64,000 bases of DNA from Chondrus crispus. Its lineage: Eukaryota > Rhodophyta > Florideophyceae > Gigartinales > Gigartinaceae. Both the position numbers and the translations under genes were made by a program. Under the pieces are notes generated by a model. It was not told the origin of the DNA. It did no database searches and saw only the letters and a list, made by a program, of their open reading frames with translations. Below are positions 32,163 through 43,935 of this stretch, piece by piece. Positions within the stretch are counted from its first letter, which is position 1. Every line of letters begins with the position of its first letter. The stretch covers positions 361,370 through 425,369 of the forward strand of contig NW_005179373.1 of NCBI RefSeq assembly GCF_000350225.1, given 5' to 3'.

Positions 32163-32449
32163 AGTTAGAGGTGTGACGGCTTGGGAGGGGCCCTAGGTAA
32201 TCCACCGCCGTTGTAGGGCGACAAATAAAAGCGACCGCCATCAGCCTGCTCCTTGTTGCGCAGGGGATGGGAATTTCCCTCGTTTCGGAGTGAGAACGAG
32301 CTTCGCCGTGGTGAGAAGGGGGTGGTGCCCGTGCGACGGGGGCGGGGAGATAGCTGACCCGTTTAACATAGGGGTCTGAGATCCGCCGAGCGAGTCGTTG
32401 CAAGACTCCGGGCGAGGAGGGACGGACCCGCCTGTAAGGCGTTAGGAAA

Positions 32450-33290
32450 ACCTCGGCGAATGAGGGGATACATTAACTCTGGCGCGGGGAGGAGAGCGAT
32501 ACTCCTCCCATGAAAAGGAGGGGAGGAATTCGTCAAGCGAGTAGACAACGGTGTCCCTCCCATGTAGGGGGAGGGAACCCGCTTTATGGCGACGATCAAC
32601 AAGTTATCCCGGTGTGGCCACGGGCGGGGAAGGACCTCGTGCCAGCGAGTAGAAACAATTAATCCTCGTATATAGGAGAGAGAATGACCTCGTCGAGCGA
32701 GTAGCCCGACTTATACCTCCCATGTCAGGGAGGGGGCGACCTCGGAATTTCGAGTTGTACGCTCTCGGGTTGTCGAGATAGTTAATTTGCCGTCCTCGGA
32801 CATGCGAGGTGTACGTTCTCGTGTTGTCGAGGTAATTAATTTGCCGTCCTCGGACAGGCGAGCTGTACGTTCTCGCGTTGTCGAGGTACTCCATTGACCA
32901 TCCTCGGACATGCGAGGTAATTGACCTTCCTCAGAAATGTGAGTCAGAACTCCTCGATTGACGAGTTTGCTAGGGGGTCATCCTCGGAAATGCGAGTTGT
33001 ACGTTCTCGCGTTGTCGAGGTACTCCATTAACCATCCTCGGACATGCGAGGTAATTGACCTTCCTCAGAAATGTGAGTCAGAGATCCTCGATTGACGAGT
33101 TCGTTAGTTGGTCATCCTCGGAAATGCGAGTTTTACGTTCTCGTGTGGTCGAGGTAATTAATTTTCCGTCCTCGGACAGGCGAGCTGTACGTTCTCGCGT
33201 TGTCGAGGTACTCCATTGACCATCCTCGGACATGCGAGGTAATTGACCTTCCTCAGAAATGTGAGTCAGAGATCCTCGAACGTAGGGGTC
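32450..33290. repeat. array of short hairpins between pol and antisense gene, element 2
   Basis: More than a dozen small stems recur, most of the form CTCG-N5/6-CGAG (for example CCTCGGACATGCGAGG and TCTCGCGTTGTCGAGG). They alternate with a variant stem, CTCA-GAAATG-TGAG, in which both sides have changed together. From about 32740 the stems form higher-order direct repeats of roughly 100-180 bp. Further left are CCTCCC...GGGAGG stems. The array occupies the space between the convergent 3' ends of pol and the antisense gene. Confidence 0.85.
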
Positions 33291-33322
33291 GCGATTTCTG
33301 ACGGAGCCCAGGGTTACGGTGG

Positions 33323-36300
33323 TCAGTGTTGTATGCCAACGCTGTCGGGCCGATCCCACAGAGAACGGGCCGGTATGCGCACGCGTTTTCGGCGACAGTA
33401 GCCGACGACCGTGTTATAGTCCACGTGGTGGACCGGCTCCCAGGTGTCGTCGTCCGTAGAATACCCGTACCAATGGACGCGAACTAAGGGGATATCGTCC
33501 GTGCCCGGGGAGTAGCCGGCGAGCGATTCTACGACGTACTTGATCGGTAGGACTCCGGGAAGGGTTGGCGGAGGTGATGGCGGCGTTATCGAGGGCGGCG
33601 GTTCCGCGCCAACGGGCGGCGGACCGAAGGCGTCCAGTTGGAACGTACACTTGGCAGAAAATGACGGCAAGGCGTCGGCGAGTGCTTGTTGTACTGTAGA
33701 TCTCGCCGGTTCTTGCGTGGCAGGAGTCTCCCGAGAGGGGGAATTCGCCATCAGGGGGCTGAAATTTTCCTGGATATTCTTCGGGGGACCGCTGGCTTGG
33801 GAGGCCTCCGGAGTACTTTCCGCATGACGCGGCTCTTCCCCCTGAGGTGTAGTCGTAACTCTCCTCCTTGACGAGTAGTGTGTTCCCCCCGCCTGAGAGG
33901 GGGCGTCGAGACGCGATATGACCAGCTCCGAAGCGCCATTCCCCATAGCATCCAGTGGACCCGGGGCGCGCGGGGTCGCACGCGCTGGGGCGGCCGTTGT
34001 ACCTTCCTGTTCGATGTCGTCGCGTGGTGGGCCCCCGCTTTGTCCCGCGGCATCGTCACCTAATGTCGGTGGTTCCCCAGCCGATGGCGTAGGACCATCG
34101 TTGCGAGAGTCCCGCCGACATGGGCGTGGTAACCTCCGCATTTCTCTGCAATGGTGGAAATTTGACTACTCTGTTACGAGAGATCCTGTCTTTCAGTCCT
34201 GTCCCTCGAAGGATTGTGACTGTGTGGTCGTCCACCCCCACTACCGGGAACGGACCCTCAGTGCGTGTTGCGAGTTTGTTGTTGACCCGATCCTTGTCGG
34301 TTTTCTCCTCTGAACGTAGAGCTGCTTCTCGATTAACGAGGACTTGGTAACCCACCTCATATTCCGGGGTGGGGTTCCGTATCCGCTTGTCAAAATCGCG
34401 TTTGTATCGGCTCTGGCCGGCCAGCAGATTTTTGCTGGCTGTCGTTATCAGGCTGCGTAGCCATGCTAGGAAGCGGAACTTGAATTGCGCCCGTGAGGCG
34501 GGAGGGTCCAACAACGGGGTTTGTTGTAGAGACAACGGACTCGGGGTCCGGGATAACACCAGGTCAAAAGGCTTCATGCCAATCATCCTGTTCACCGTGC
34601 AATTGTAGCCGTAGGTGAGGGCGTCCGTGTACTGATCCCAGTCACGTTGGTTATCGGCGAGGTAGTGCCGGAGAGTTGAGACCAACGTTCTGTTGAATCT
34701 CTCCACCTGCCCATTTATCTGGTGGTGATATGCTGTCGTGAGCACACTCTCAATCGAGAGGATTTTGCACACCGCAAGGAAGAACCTTGAGGTGAACTGG
34801 CTCCCATTATCTGAGAGGAGTTTCACTGGGGCTCCGTAAACGAATACCCTGTGTGATATGAACGCCTGTGCAACGGCCTCGGCGGTGATATTCCGTAAAG
34901 GTACTGTACGGGTTAACTTGGAGTAACGATCTGTCATCACCAGGAGGTAGCGGTTCCCTCTTGGTGTTCGGGGAAGTTCTCCAAGAATATCAATCGCGAT
35001 ATAATCCAAGGGGCCTGATCGAGGGAAGGTCTTCAACTCCAAGTTGTGTTTACGCAACTTAATGCGGGCCTTGGCACAATCGGGACACATCCGTACTGTG
35101 GAATAGGCATCCACCGACATGCTCGGCCAATAATACCGCTGTCGGAGCGTGTAGAACAACCACCGACCTCCAGGGTGACCTGAGGTGGCGGGGTAATGGG
35201 ACAAATACATCACCTTCTCGCGGAGGGTTGTTGGTACGACGATCTGTTCAACACCGTCAAGGTGGGCTTTCCGACAGATTAAACCTTCTGAGTTGACGAA
35301 GAACCGTGACAAACGAAGTTGGGCGGACCCCTCCCCCTTCTCAAGACGGGAAGCCACCTCCTTGCACAGGGGTTCGGAGGCTTGTTCACGCGAGAAATCG
35401 TCGTGTGTTAATGCGGCAAGTGAGGCCGGGGGTTCCAAGGCGTAACAGCCGGTCGTGGTATCGAAATCTGTGTCGTCGAACTTATCCTCTGTGTGCAGAG
35501 CATCATCCTCCAACTGTATGACGGAGTAACATGAGATATCCTCGTCAATCGGGATGGTGGTACCCCCCGTGGAGGGCATAAGACTTAACGCGTCGGCAAG
35601 ACAGTTCTTGATACCCTTCACGTAAGTCACGTCGAAGTCATATTCGGCAAGGCGCAAGCGCCACCGGGCAAGTCGGCCACTCGCTTCGACGAGGTTCATA
35701 AGCCACCTGAGAGAATGGTGATCGGTGTTAACCGTAAACCGCTCGCGTTCCAAGTATGGACGAAGCGTTTGGATCGCCCATACGATGGCCAGGCATTCTT
35801 TCTCGGTTGTCGAGTAATTCCGTTCCGCTGACGCTAGCGTGCGGGACCAATACCAGACAGGGTATCGGTTTCCATCCTCATGGGTCTGTAACAAGGTACA
35901 GCCCAGTTGAGCCTCAGACGCATCGGTATCGAGCGAGTACGGTAACCCGAGGCGGGGAAGCTTCAACACCGGGGGGGATATTAGACACGCCTTCAGCGTA
36001 TGGAAGGCCGTGGTTCGATCGTCATCAAAGACGGGAAGTAGATCGGGTTCTCCCTTGCGGAGCATCGCCGTAAGAGGCGCCGCTATTTTAGCGAAGTGAT
36101 CGACAAAACGTCGGTAGACATTACACATCCCCAAGAACGAGCGGAGCTCCGTCTGGGTCCGTGGAGGCGTCGCTTCGGAGAGCGCTTTGACGTTCTTCGG
36201 GTGAACTTGTAGTTCACCCGGGCGAATGATATGACCCAGGTACTCCACGGAGTCCTGAAAAAACTTACACTTTTTGAGCTCAAGTGACAATGCCTCCTGC

Positions 36301-38084
36301 TGTAGAGCTTGGAGTATAACCTCCACATCCTTGAGATGGGAGTCGTGGTCCTTGGAGAAAATTCTAATATCGTCCAAGTAAATCAAGCAACTCTTCCAGC
36401 GGTAGCTGGAGAGGAGAATATCCAACATTCTTTGAAATGTAGCCGGGGCGTTCATCAACCCGAAGGGCATTCGGTTGAACTGGTACGTCCAGGCATGACA
36501 CGTAAACGTGGTTTTGGCCCTATCCTCCTCGGCCACTGGAATTTGCCAGTACCCGGAGTTACAGTCAAGTGTGGAAAACACCTTGGCTTCAGCTAGGGAA
36601 TCTAGGCACTCGTCCATGCGAGGAATAGGGTACGTGTCGCGCACGGTTAGGGCGTTTAGGCGACGACAGTCGACGCAAAAACGGAGACTGCCATCCGATT
36701 TGGAGATGAAGACGACCGGCGAGGCCCACTCGGATTTCGACCGGGTGATAACCTCGCTTGCCAGCATCTTGTCTACCGAGGCTTGTTCCGCCTCTCGGGC
36801 GCGAGGACCCGCTCGATAGGGTTGACAACGAAACGGCTTTGCGCCGGGGGTGAGTTCGATGCGATGTTCGGTCGCTCGAACCTCCCCCAGGCTCCCATTC
36901 CACATGCCTGCGTACGGCGTAAGCATGGTGCGAACCTGCTTACGCACGTGCTGCGGCAAGTGGTCGAGGGGTACAGCATCCATGGGATGAGAACCCTCAT
37001 GACTCGAGGAAGGTGAGCGAGGGGGGTCGGCGCCTTGTGAAGGAGGGCTCCCCTCGTCGAACTCTGCCGCGAGAACTGCGTCTAGAGGCATCGCCGTGCG
37101 GATTATCGCACGGGGATGGGGAGAAACGAAACCAACCACTTGGTTCTTCGACATTCGCTTCGTGGCCGATGAGAAGTTGGCCACCAAGATTTTAAACTCC
37201 TGCAACGGAGTGATGTGGATCACTCCGTTGGAAATGGAGACACGATGCTTCGCATATAGTTGCGGGTTTGGCTCCACAGTGTAGAGACCTCTTCGTCCAT
37301 TAGTGACGTGTACCCACGTTTGGGTACCGGCCGGTATATCCACCGCTCGAGAAACCTTCAGCTTGGGCGAGGTACGCCCAGCTTCAGGGGCATACTCCTG
37401 CTCCGAGGGAAGCGGAGGGTGGTCTACGGCACGGCGAGCCGGTTTACGAACGATCGGTCCCTTTGTACCGTCGTCCAACTCCACCAACTTTCGTCGGGGG
37501 TAGATTGCTTCGACAAATTTGTCGTTAAACTCACACCCGAGAATGACGGGGGCTGCCAATCGTTAGCAAACGATGAAGTTACACTTCATGGTGCGGTCAT
37601 CTAACCGCACCACCAGTGGGATTTGTCCGCTCGTCCGCAATGGGCGGTCATTTGCGTCAGCGATTGTCGGGATTTCACCCGGGGCGACGAGCGACTCCCA
37701 TCCTGGGGGTAAGGTATCAACTCGAACGAAGTTGGAGCCCGCCCCCGTGTCGAGGATGGTGAGTTGCCTCACCATGACAGCTGGGGTAATACCAAGGTCT
37801 GCATAGACCTTGTAATTTCTCCGCGACAAGGTCATTACTGTCGCGGAGGGGTGAACATCCGTTGCAAGCGGCTGGATGTTCGTCCGCCATGTTCGGCGTA
37901 GCGTACCGAGGCCTTCGGGATCGGGATTGTCCTGGGCTATGCCCGTGTGTTTGCGGCCGAGTACTCGGAACTGCTTCTCCATCTTGTAAGGTGAAATTGT
38001 ATCCGCCGACTTGGGCGAGTTCTCCTGGGTAGCCCCCGTCTTTACCTCAGTTGCTGCGGACTGAGGTTCTCCTAGTTTTTCGGA
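33323..38084 (-). pseudogene. pol: pol of element 2, nearly intact
   Basis: Pol opens in the -1 frame inside the gag terminus (near 38084). The protease has ILDTGAGSNFV; a TAA at 37563-37565 replaces the Glu codon of element 1. A single 1167-codon frame (37559-34056) then carries the rest of the protease (VILGCEFND), RT with catalytic YLDD and MPFGLMNAPATFQRML, RNase H (DTDASEAQLG, TDHHSLRWL) and integrase (HPGG...CPDC, AIDILGEL, LLSDNGSQF, NGQVERFN). One frameshift at about 34,060-34,140 separates the linker and chromodomain (VHWYGYSTDDDTWEP, ending at 33323). Catalytic residues of RT and integrase are intact. This copy is the best local reference for what element 1 lost. Confidence 0.93.
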
Positions 38085-40336
38085 GGTCGCTGCACGCCAT
38101 CCACGGGCGGTGAAGTCTTCGCCACCGTTGCCGACGTCGGCGACTGTCTGGTGACAGGAACGGGATTGATTACCCGGTTAGCCTCGTAGCTGAGGAGAGC
38201 GACGGCGCGGAGATACGCATCTGGTGGGACCCGGCTCTTCTGTGCCATCGATAGCTTCTCGTACTGGTGGGGTATGAGGGATACATCCTTCACCATCATG
38301 CCACAGTCGGGGGCAATGTGATCCCCGACTGTGTAGCAGGCGAAGCAGATGATCTGCGGGGAAGGCGGCCCCCGCAGATCCTTCTGAAGCTCCCGGGACG
38401 TTCGTCCGCCGGAGGGGCCGCGGGTGCTTCCCGAACGCTCTACAGCGGGATGGTACGGCTTGCGCCGGTCGCCGTAGAAAAGCGAATCTCCGTCGTTGAA
38501 GGAGGAGTCTTCCGTCGATAAGGAGGATATCCCCCCGACGTTGTTACCTTCCATTGCGAAGTAATTCTCGGCACCCCTGGCTGATCGGTAACTGGGCGTG
38601 GGGCCGGTCCTCGAAGACGGAACGCTATCAAGAGCGGCTAGGACCTGTTTAACAGGGCGAGGCTTGATGAAGTCCACCTGGCGCCCAGCGGCAAGCTGGG
38701 CCCGCAGAGCGTCGCCATGTGACCGGGCGTGGGCTACTGTATCCTCGAACGAGGATCGGGGACGATCCTCGCGGGTTTGTCGCACCAGCGGCTTGATCGC
38801 GGGGGCTAGCCCCTCTATGTACAGAGTGGTCCTCTCGTACGGCGAGTGGACGTCGCCACATCTCTCGAGGGCGGTTAAAATACGAATAGCATACTTGGTT
38901 TCCGTTTCGCCGGGCTTCTGGCATAACTCCCGTAAGGAGGTGAGGGCCCGCTCGATTTCGAGGTTAGTCGCGTATGTGCGCAGTAGCCAATTAACGGCGG
39001 CGGCCCAACTCGCGATCCCTTGCGATTTGCGGTGCAAACCTCTCTAGGACTCATACGCCTCTTTCGCAGGCGGCGATAACAGGTGGGGGAGGGCCATCAG
39101 AGCCATACCCTCCGTCATATTGGCGTTGTCAAAGTTTTCCTTGCACCGCGCAAGGAAACTTATGACTCTGATCGGATCCACCCCGCTGAACTTGGACTCG
39201 CCCATGACGACGAGGACGTACTGCACCCTCTTACGGGTGGTGGCATAAACCTTGTCATCCACGTTTTGGCCAGTGTCCACGAGACGGTATGCTCGGTAGT
39301 TACATGCACCCCTGAAGCGGTGGTTCGTCGGCTTCCAAACAGGAAGGTGTTTCTGTTTGGGGCTGAACGTCGGCATTGGTACCGTGAGGGACTCCGAATC
39401 GGAATCAGATTCCGAGTCAGAGGCAGACGACGAGGAGGAACTCGAATGATACGAGGACGAATCCTCGGGTGGCAGGTCTTTGCCCTTACGTCCCTTGCGA
39501 CGGCGATCCTTGTCCTTCTTCCGACTGGGTTTGGACTTCTTTCGTCGTCCATCCCCATTGTCGTCCAAACCTCCCCCAGAGTCAGGGTTCCCTCCCGGTA
39601 CATTCCAGGAAGGTAAATCACCTTCAATGTGGATGGGTCCGGCGAAGGCACCTTCGCGGGACGCTCCAGCCGTAGCCAACAACGCCGCGTGATTGGCGGA
39701 AAACTGGGGGACGGTCGCCATAGAGGGGACCGGAATCCCAGCGGCTTGTAGCACCGGAAGAGTAACGTTTGAAAATAGGAAGCTCTTGTTCAACGGGGGT
39801 AACTCCGCAACGGGAGTGGTGGTAGACCTTTCACCCGGTATAGGTGTCGTGGAAACTCCGGCGGTAGTCGGAGGGTTAACAGCAGCCATGGCTGGGGTTT
39901 GCGTCGCCGATCCGACCTGCGTAGCCGGTAACGGATCGGGACGCAAAGTCTTAAGGACGGAGAATTCCTGCCGGAGTGTATTAAGCTCCGCAGTTAAAAT
40001 GACGATCTCTGTTTTCAGGGGGAGGACGGCCTCGTCGACACTGGCCGAGATATCTTTATGCCAGGCGCGAGTTAAAACGCTTCCAAAAGCGGAGAGCCGA
40101 TGGCGCCCTTGCGCGGATTGAACATCCGCTTATGCGGCGATGGTTTCCACAACAAAGCTGTTGAGGCTTTCTCGCAGCGCCGGCGATTGTGCGGCGAGTT
40201 TTTCCGCTACAGTAGTGAGCGTAGACCGTTCGGCTTCTCGGAGTGCCTCGCGGCAACTCCGAGTGATCCACGCCGCGGTGGCGGGTGGTACGTCTCGGGG
40301 ACGGGTTTCTCGGGAGCTCTCGGAACCGGACACCAT
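38072..40336 (-). pseudogene. gag: gag of element 2, two premature stops
   Basis: One frame from ATG 40336 (MVSGSESSRETRPRDVP) to 38072, interrupted by TAA at 40130-40132 and TAG at 39044-39046 (Tyr in element 1). It shares TNHRFRGACNYRAYRLV and the knuckle-like CFACYTVGDHIAPDC (again CX2CX5HX4C) with element 1. It is followed in the -1 frame by pol. A Lys/Arg-rich segment and a Ser/Asp/Glu tract precede the capsid-like core. Confidence 0.9.
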
Positions 40337-40415
40337 GTCTTGATAACACCTGTGAACGGTGGAAGAAAAACCTTCGAAAGAAAGAGAAAGGGTAAGAGAA
40401 ACTCCGCAAGATTCA

Positions 40416-40431
40416 AGGTCAAGAGACCAAA
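40416..40431 (-). other. putative primer-binding site, element 2
   Basis: In element orientation TTTGGTCTCTTGACC adjoins the 5' LTR; the TGG could pair with a tRNA CCA end. Confidence 0.5.
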
Positions 40432-41009
40432 TGTCGTGCACTGAGGCCACGTGTGTCAGCCTCAGGCAGAGCACGCGTGTTCGGAACGCGGGGTGAGTGG
40501 GATACGGGAGACCACCCGGTGATAACTGGCAACGGGGTCCGGGCGCGCGTGCGCGGTAGGTAGAGTGGTAGGAAAGAAACAACACACGGAGCGTAGCAAG
40601 CAGTAGCGGGGCGAAGCGACAGCGAACGCGCGTAGGGAAGAGGAGATTCGGGGAAGTGGATGGGCTCGCGTGGTATCGCACAGAGTGGGCGAGGACCGGC
40701 GCGAGGCCACTACCGAGAATCCAGAAACATCGGAAAGAACCCAAGGCTTCGTGTCGTTTACTTTTGGGGCGGACGTCGACTATATAGTAGTCGCCGTCGG
40801 CAAAATAATAATAATAACCAACTAAATAGAGTGGTATGACAACCTTCGACACGCGGGGTGGACACGGGGACACGGGTACACGTGGAGTATGACACGGGTA
40901 TACGTGGGGTATGACACGGATATACGTGGGGTATGACACGGATACACGTGGGGTATGACCACGTGTACAACGCGTCCTGTCATGCAACAAAGCGGTACAG
41001 TGCTCTACA
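40432..41009 (-). repeat. 5' LTR of element 2
   Basis: 578 bp with four 22-bp units (40872-40959). Otherwise collinear with the 3' copy. Confidence 0.95.
40779..40788. promoter_or_regulatory. self-complementary TATA box, 5' LTR of element 2
   Basis: ACTATATAGT. Downstream in element orientation lies the conserved ACGAAGCCT segment, suggesting the gag-pol transcript start. Confidence 0.6.
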
Positions 41010-41047
41010 AAACCTATACATATATCTGATGTGGATCTGGGAGTGGT

Positions 41048-41147
41048 NNNNNNNNNNNNNNNNNNNNNNNNNNNNNNNNNNNNNNNNNNNNNNNNNNNNN
41101 NNNNNNNNNNNNNNNNNNNNNNNNNNNNNNNNNNNNNNNNNNNNNNN
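41048..41147. other. assembly gap of 100 N
   Basis: Exactly 100 undetermined bases, a placeholder length. GGATCTGGGAG occurs on both sides, so the flanks may be overlapping contig ends or a tandem repeat. Confidence 0.95.
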
Positions 41148-41162
41148 GGATCTGGGAGAGGG

Positions 41163-41269
41163 TTTTCGAGGGGAAGATATCTTCCCCTCGAAAAACCACT
41201 CTCCATATGGAGAGTCACCCTACGCACTTGTGAACGGTTTCCATATGGAAACCGTTCACAAGTGCGTAG
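41163..41269. repeat. chain of three palindromes beside the gap
   Basis: Perfect palindromes at 41163-41194 (centre GATATC), 41198-41215 and 41220-41269 (both centred on CATATG; the last has 25-nt arms), separated by 3 and 4 bp. Confidence 0.9.
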
Positions 41270-43318
41270 TGAGACTGAAGAATCTGATGTATCTTCAGCC
41301 AGTTCGGAAGAAGAACTAGGTGCATCTAGGTATGCACAGGAGTACAGCCGGCGCTCGAGGCCAAACTCCATCAATACTTGGCCGAAGTCGATCGCCATAC
41401 TGGCGACGTCAGGCACTAACCGGTTGACAATTGCGCAGTATTCCTTCTTTCGGAACATTTTTAACTGGATTATTGAGCAATATGCTCCACACGAGAGCTT
41501 GTTGCCGTCATACTCTACAGTACAGAGAACTCTGCTTCCTAACCTTCCTGCAAACAATTTCCCACGGTCGGAGAAGCACTTCCTGCCAGTGGATTTGCAG
41601 AAGGCTGGTGCGAAGCAGAGTACCCTCGACACTAAGTTGTTGACCACAATTCAAGTCAAACAACTGAAACCTCACCACGTGAGGGCAGTATATCAAAAGC
41701 TGAAGTAGAAGTAATACTTCCAAGCACTTGGGCCGTGCAGGACGTTTCGTTTAAGCCTACATGGGACGCTCAGTGCTAGTAGCACCAGACCACCTGCTCT
41801 CTAAGAACGCCATCAACATCTTAAACACATGCTTTCTGATGCTTTCCTCAAGGGAACAAAGAGACCAAATCGATGCCAGAATATGTGACGGGGTTCGTAG
41901 GAATTCCTTGATCACGCAGAGAAAAATTTTTGACGTCAAAAATAATAAGCTGTACTCTACCACAATCGGTGGTACGTTCTGTACAATACTTGTTGCTCGA
42001 TTTGTGTTCGAGGACGAGTGCGCTGCGCTTCCGGCGAACGACGAAGGACAGAATCACACATTGTTGAAAACGGTGCGGGCTTTGGGACTGTTTCAGACCT
42101 AGTCGCGTCGACTTATTGGTATCCTAAACTGCATGTAGATGGATACAAATCTGTGCAACATTTTAACAGTGCCGCAGGCATGGCATTCATATCAGAACAG
42201 CAGGCTTCTGCACGCCTGTACGTCCAAAGTTGCGATTCACTTTGTGGCATTTCTGAAATTGCGAGGGGTAAGCTGGATAAACAGAACCTTCACAGAATCA
42301 TCGAGCTCTACAAACATTCAGTTCCAGCAATGGGGCACGGGGATCACTTTTCTGAGCTGGTTTTTGAGTTTGTCCATCAGCCTTTGAAGAGAGGCTTTGA
42401 GATGTCTAACCATCGAAAACCGCACATTCAAGCCGTGAAACATACATTGGTTGACGAATGGGAAGGAAGGCTAGCCCCTCTGGCAGGATCAAGGAAGGAA
42501 GTGATGTTGATGGCATATTTGATTCGCCGCTGAGAAGGTGCATGGGAGGGACCCGAGTTTTAGAAAGGCAGGCTGCAACAATGTCAAAAGGCATGCCAAG
42601 CTTGGAAAATGTACTGATCAAGCCTGTTCTCCAAAAAATATGCGGTGCACTACCATCTCAAACAGCAAATAGCAAAATGAACTGCATGTGGTCTTTGCAA
42701 AATAGAAAAGTTGCGAGGGAATCTGACACCGCGCTGGTTGCCTTGGAGGACAGTCTTGTCTTGAATCAGTTCCAAGAAGCTCGACAGTTGCAATTATATA
42801 CCGGAGCGAAGCGGAAAAAACAGGTTTTAAGCGGAGTAAATCAGTCCATCAGGTCACCATCTTACGAATGCGTTCAAAAGGGTGATGCAGTGCAAGCTAT
42901 TGTTCAGCGTCAATCGACCAATTTCGCGGTTCCGCACCAACCGTCCATTGAGGAGATGAGACGAAACCCTGATAAGTATCAGATGTGTGTTTTCGCAGTG
43001 GAAACGCTGTTGCAGTGGAGAGATTTTTCATGTGAAAGAAACGCCCACGAGAGCGGGCCGTTTGCTGTTGCTCGAAAATGTACCAGATATGAGGACAGTA
43101 CTCTAAGAGTGGCACGGAATTCGCCGTTGGTACTGCTAAAACTCAATGAATCTGTGAGAAGAGTTGGGTTTGTTCATGCTTGTAAAGCTGCGTGCAACGG
43201 TACATCATGTGAGATACGCGAGATTGAAGGATACGTGTATCACAGTGAGGAGCTCCTTTCTGGAGGCACGTTCTCTTACGCAACGAAAGAGAGCGATTAC
43301 CCCCCTCGAATGGGATAA
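41270..43318 (+). pseudogene. uncharacterised gene in several frames
   Basis: Plus-strand coding character continues through at least four frame changes (near 41,700, 41,755, 42,060 and 42,500). Blocks include LTIAQYSFFRNIFNWI, LPSYSTVQRTLLPNLP, ILPSTWAVQDVSFKPTW, the segment from SHIVENGAGFGT to VASTYWYPKLHVDGY, HFSELVFEFVHQPLKRGFE and a C-terminal block ending YATKESDYPPRMG. I do not recognise the family. The HQPLKRGFEMSNHRKPH region loosely recalls transposase-associated proteins of fungi and algae, but this is only an impression. It may be the body of the gene whose first exon is at 29287. Introns or decay could explain the frame changes. Confidence 0.45.
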
Positions 43319-43935
43319 ACCTTCGTGGTAAGCGGGAGTGTGCCGATATGCGGATCGGCATCCTTGGTTACTATTCGTCCTTAATGCTACAAAATTGAGT
43401 TTTGCGCTTATTTCTGATGAAGATGGTGAGGAGGGGACATTGCCTGCTAATACAAATTTGAATTTTTACGCTTACTTCTGGTGAAGATGGTGGGGACACT
43501 GCAATACTATACTGTATTGTCCTCATTGTGAAATGCACTGAAATTCTCCGTACAGAGCTGCAATGCTGGAGAGCTGTGGTGCACTTCGTGTTACACATCG
43601 TCCCATCTCAAGATACTAGGTCATTTGTACACACCCGTTTCTATGCTTCTCTTCAACATGTTCTGTGTTATGGTATTCTGAAATTCAGATACTACTTTCT
43701 TGTTGCGTACGACAAGAGCGGGTCAAACCATCTTCAAGGAACCCAAGACCTCGTCGTTTTGCCGCAGCGACCTCGAAAAGTTTCGACCTTTACGGTTGGA
43801 GAGAGGAGCCCAGCTTAATGTAAAACGTGTGTGGTCTGATGTGTATGGTTCTTTTTCAGCGATCATTTCCAAACCTGATTTTCTTATGGCACCCATAATG
43901 GGCACATTCTTCTTGCAAAGCATGTTTAAGTATCT
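43319..43935. other. spacer between convergent unknown genes
   Basis: No gene is supported. A 13-nt motif (TTACTTCTGGTGAAGATGGTG and a close variant) is repeated at about 43409 and 43472 with GGGGACA after each. Confidence 0.4.

Larger units (their letters stand above)
29543..41009 (-). mobile_element. Ty3/gypsy chromovirus, element 2 (11.5 kb)
   Basis: Minus-strand LTR retrotransposon of the same family as element 1, flanked by AAACC at 29538-29542 and 41010-41014. The LTRs are 578 bp (5', 40432-41009) and 644 bp (3', 29543-30186). The length difference is exactly three 22-bp units; about ten substitutions are seen besides. The order leftwards is LTR, gag, pol, hairpin array, antisense gene, purine tract, LTR. 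Lesions are single events: two stops in gag, one stop after the protease, one frameshift before the chromodomain, and one stop plus one frameshift in the antisense gene. RT and integrase keep their catalytic residues. Confidence 0.95.

Noticed and set aside
32740-33290. CRISPR-like array
   Set aside because: The spacers are themselves repeated and the short repeats are hairpins of several types; the sequence lies inside a eukaryotic retrotransposon.
40130-41647. Long minus-strand frame across the gap
   Set aside because: It fuses flanking sequence, unknown bases, the LTR and the start of gag; only the gag part is real.
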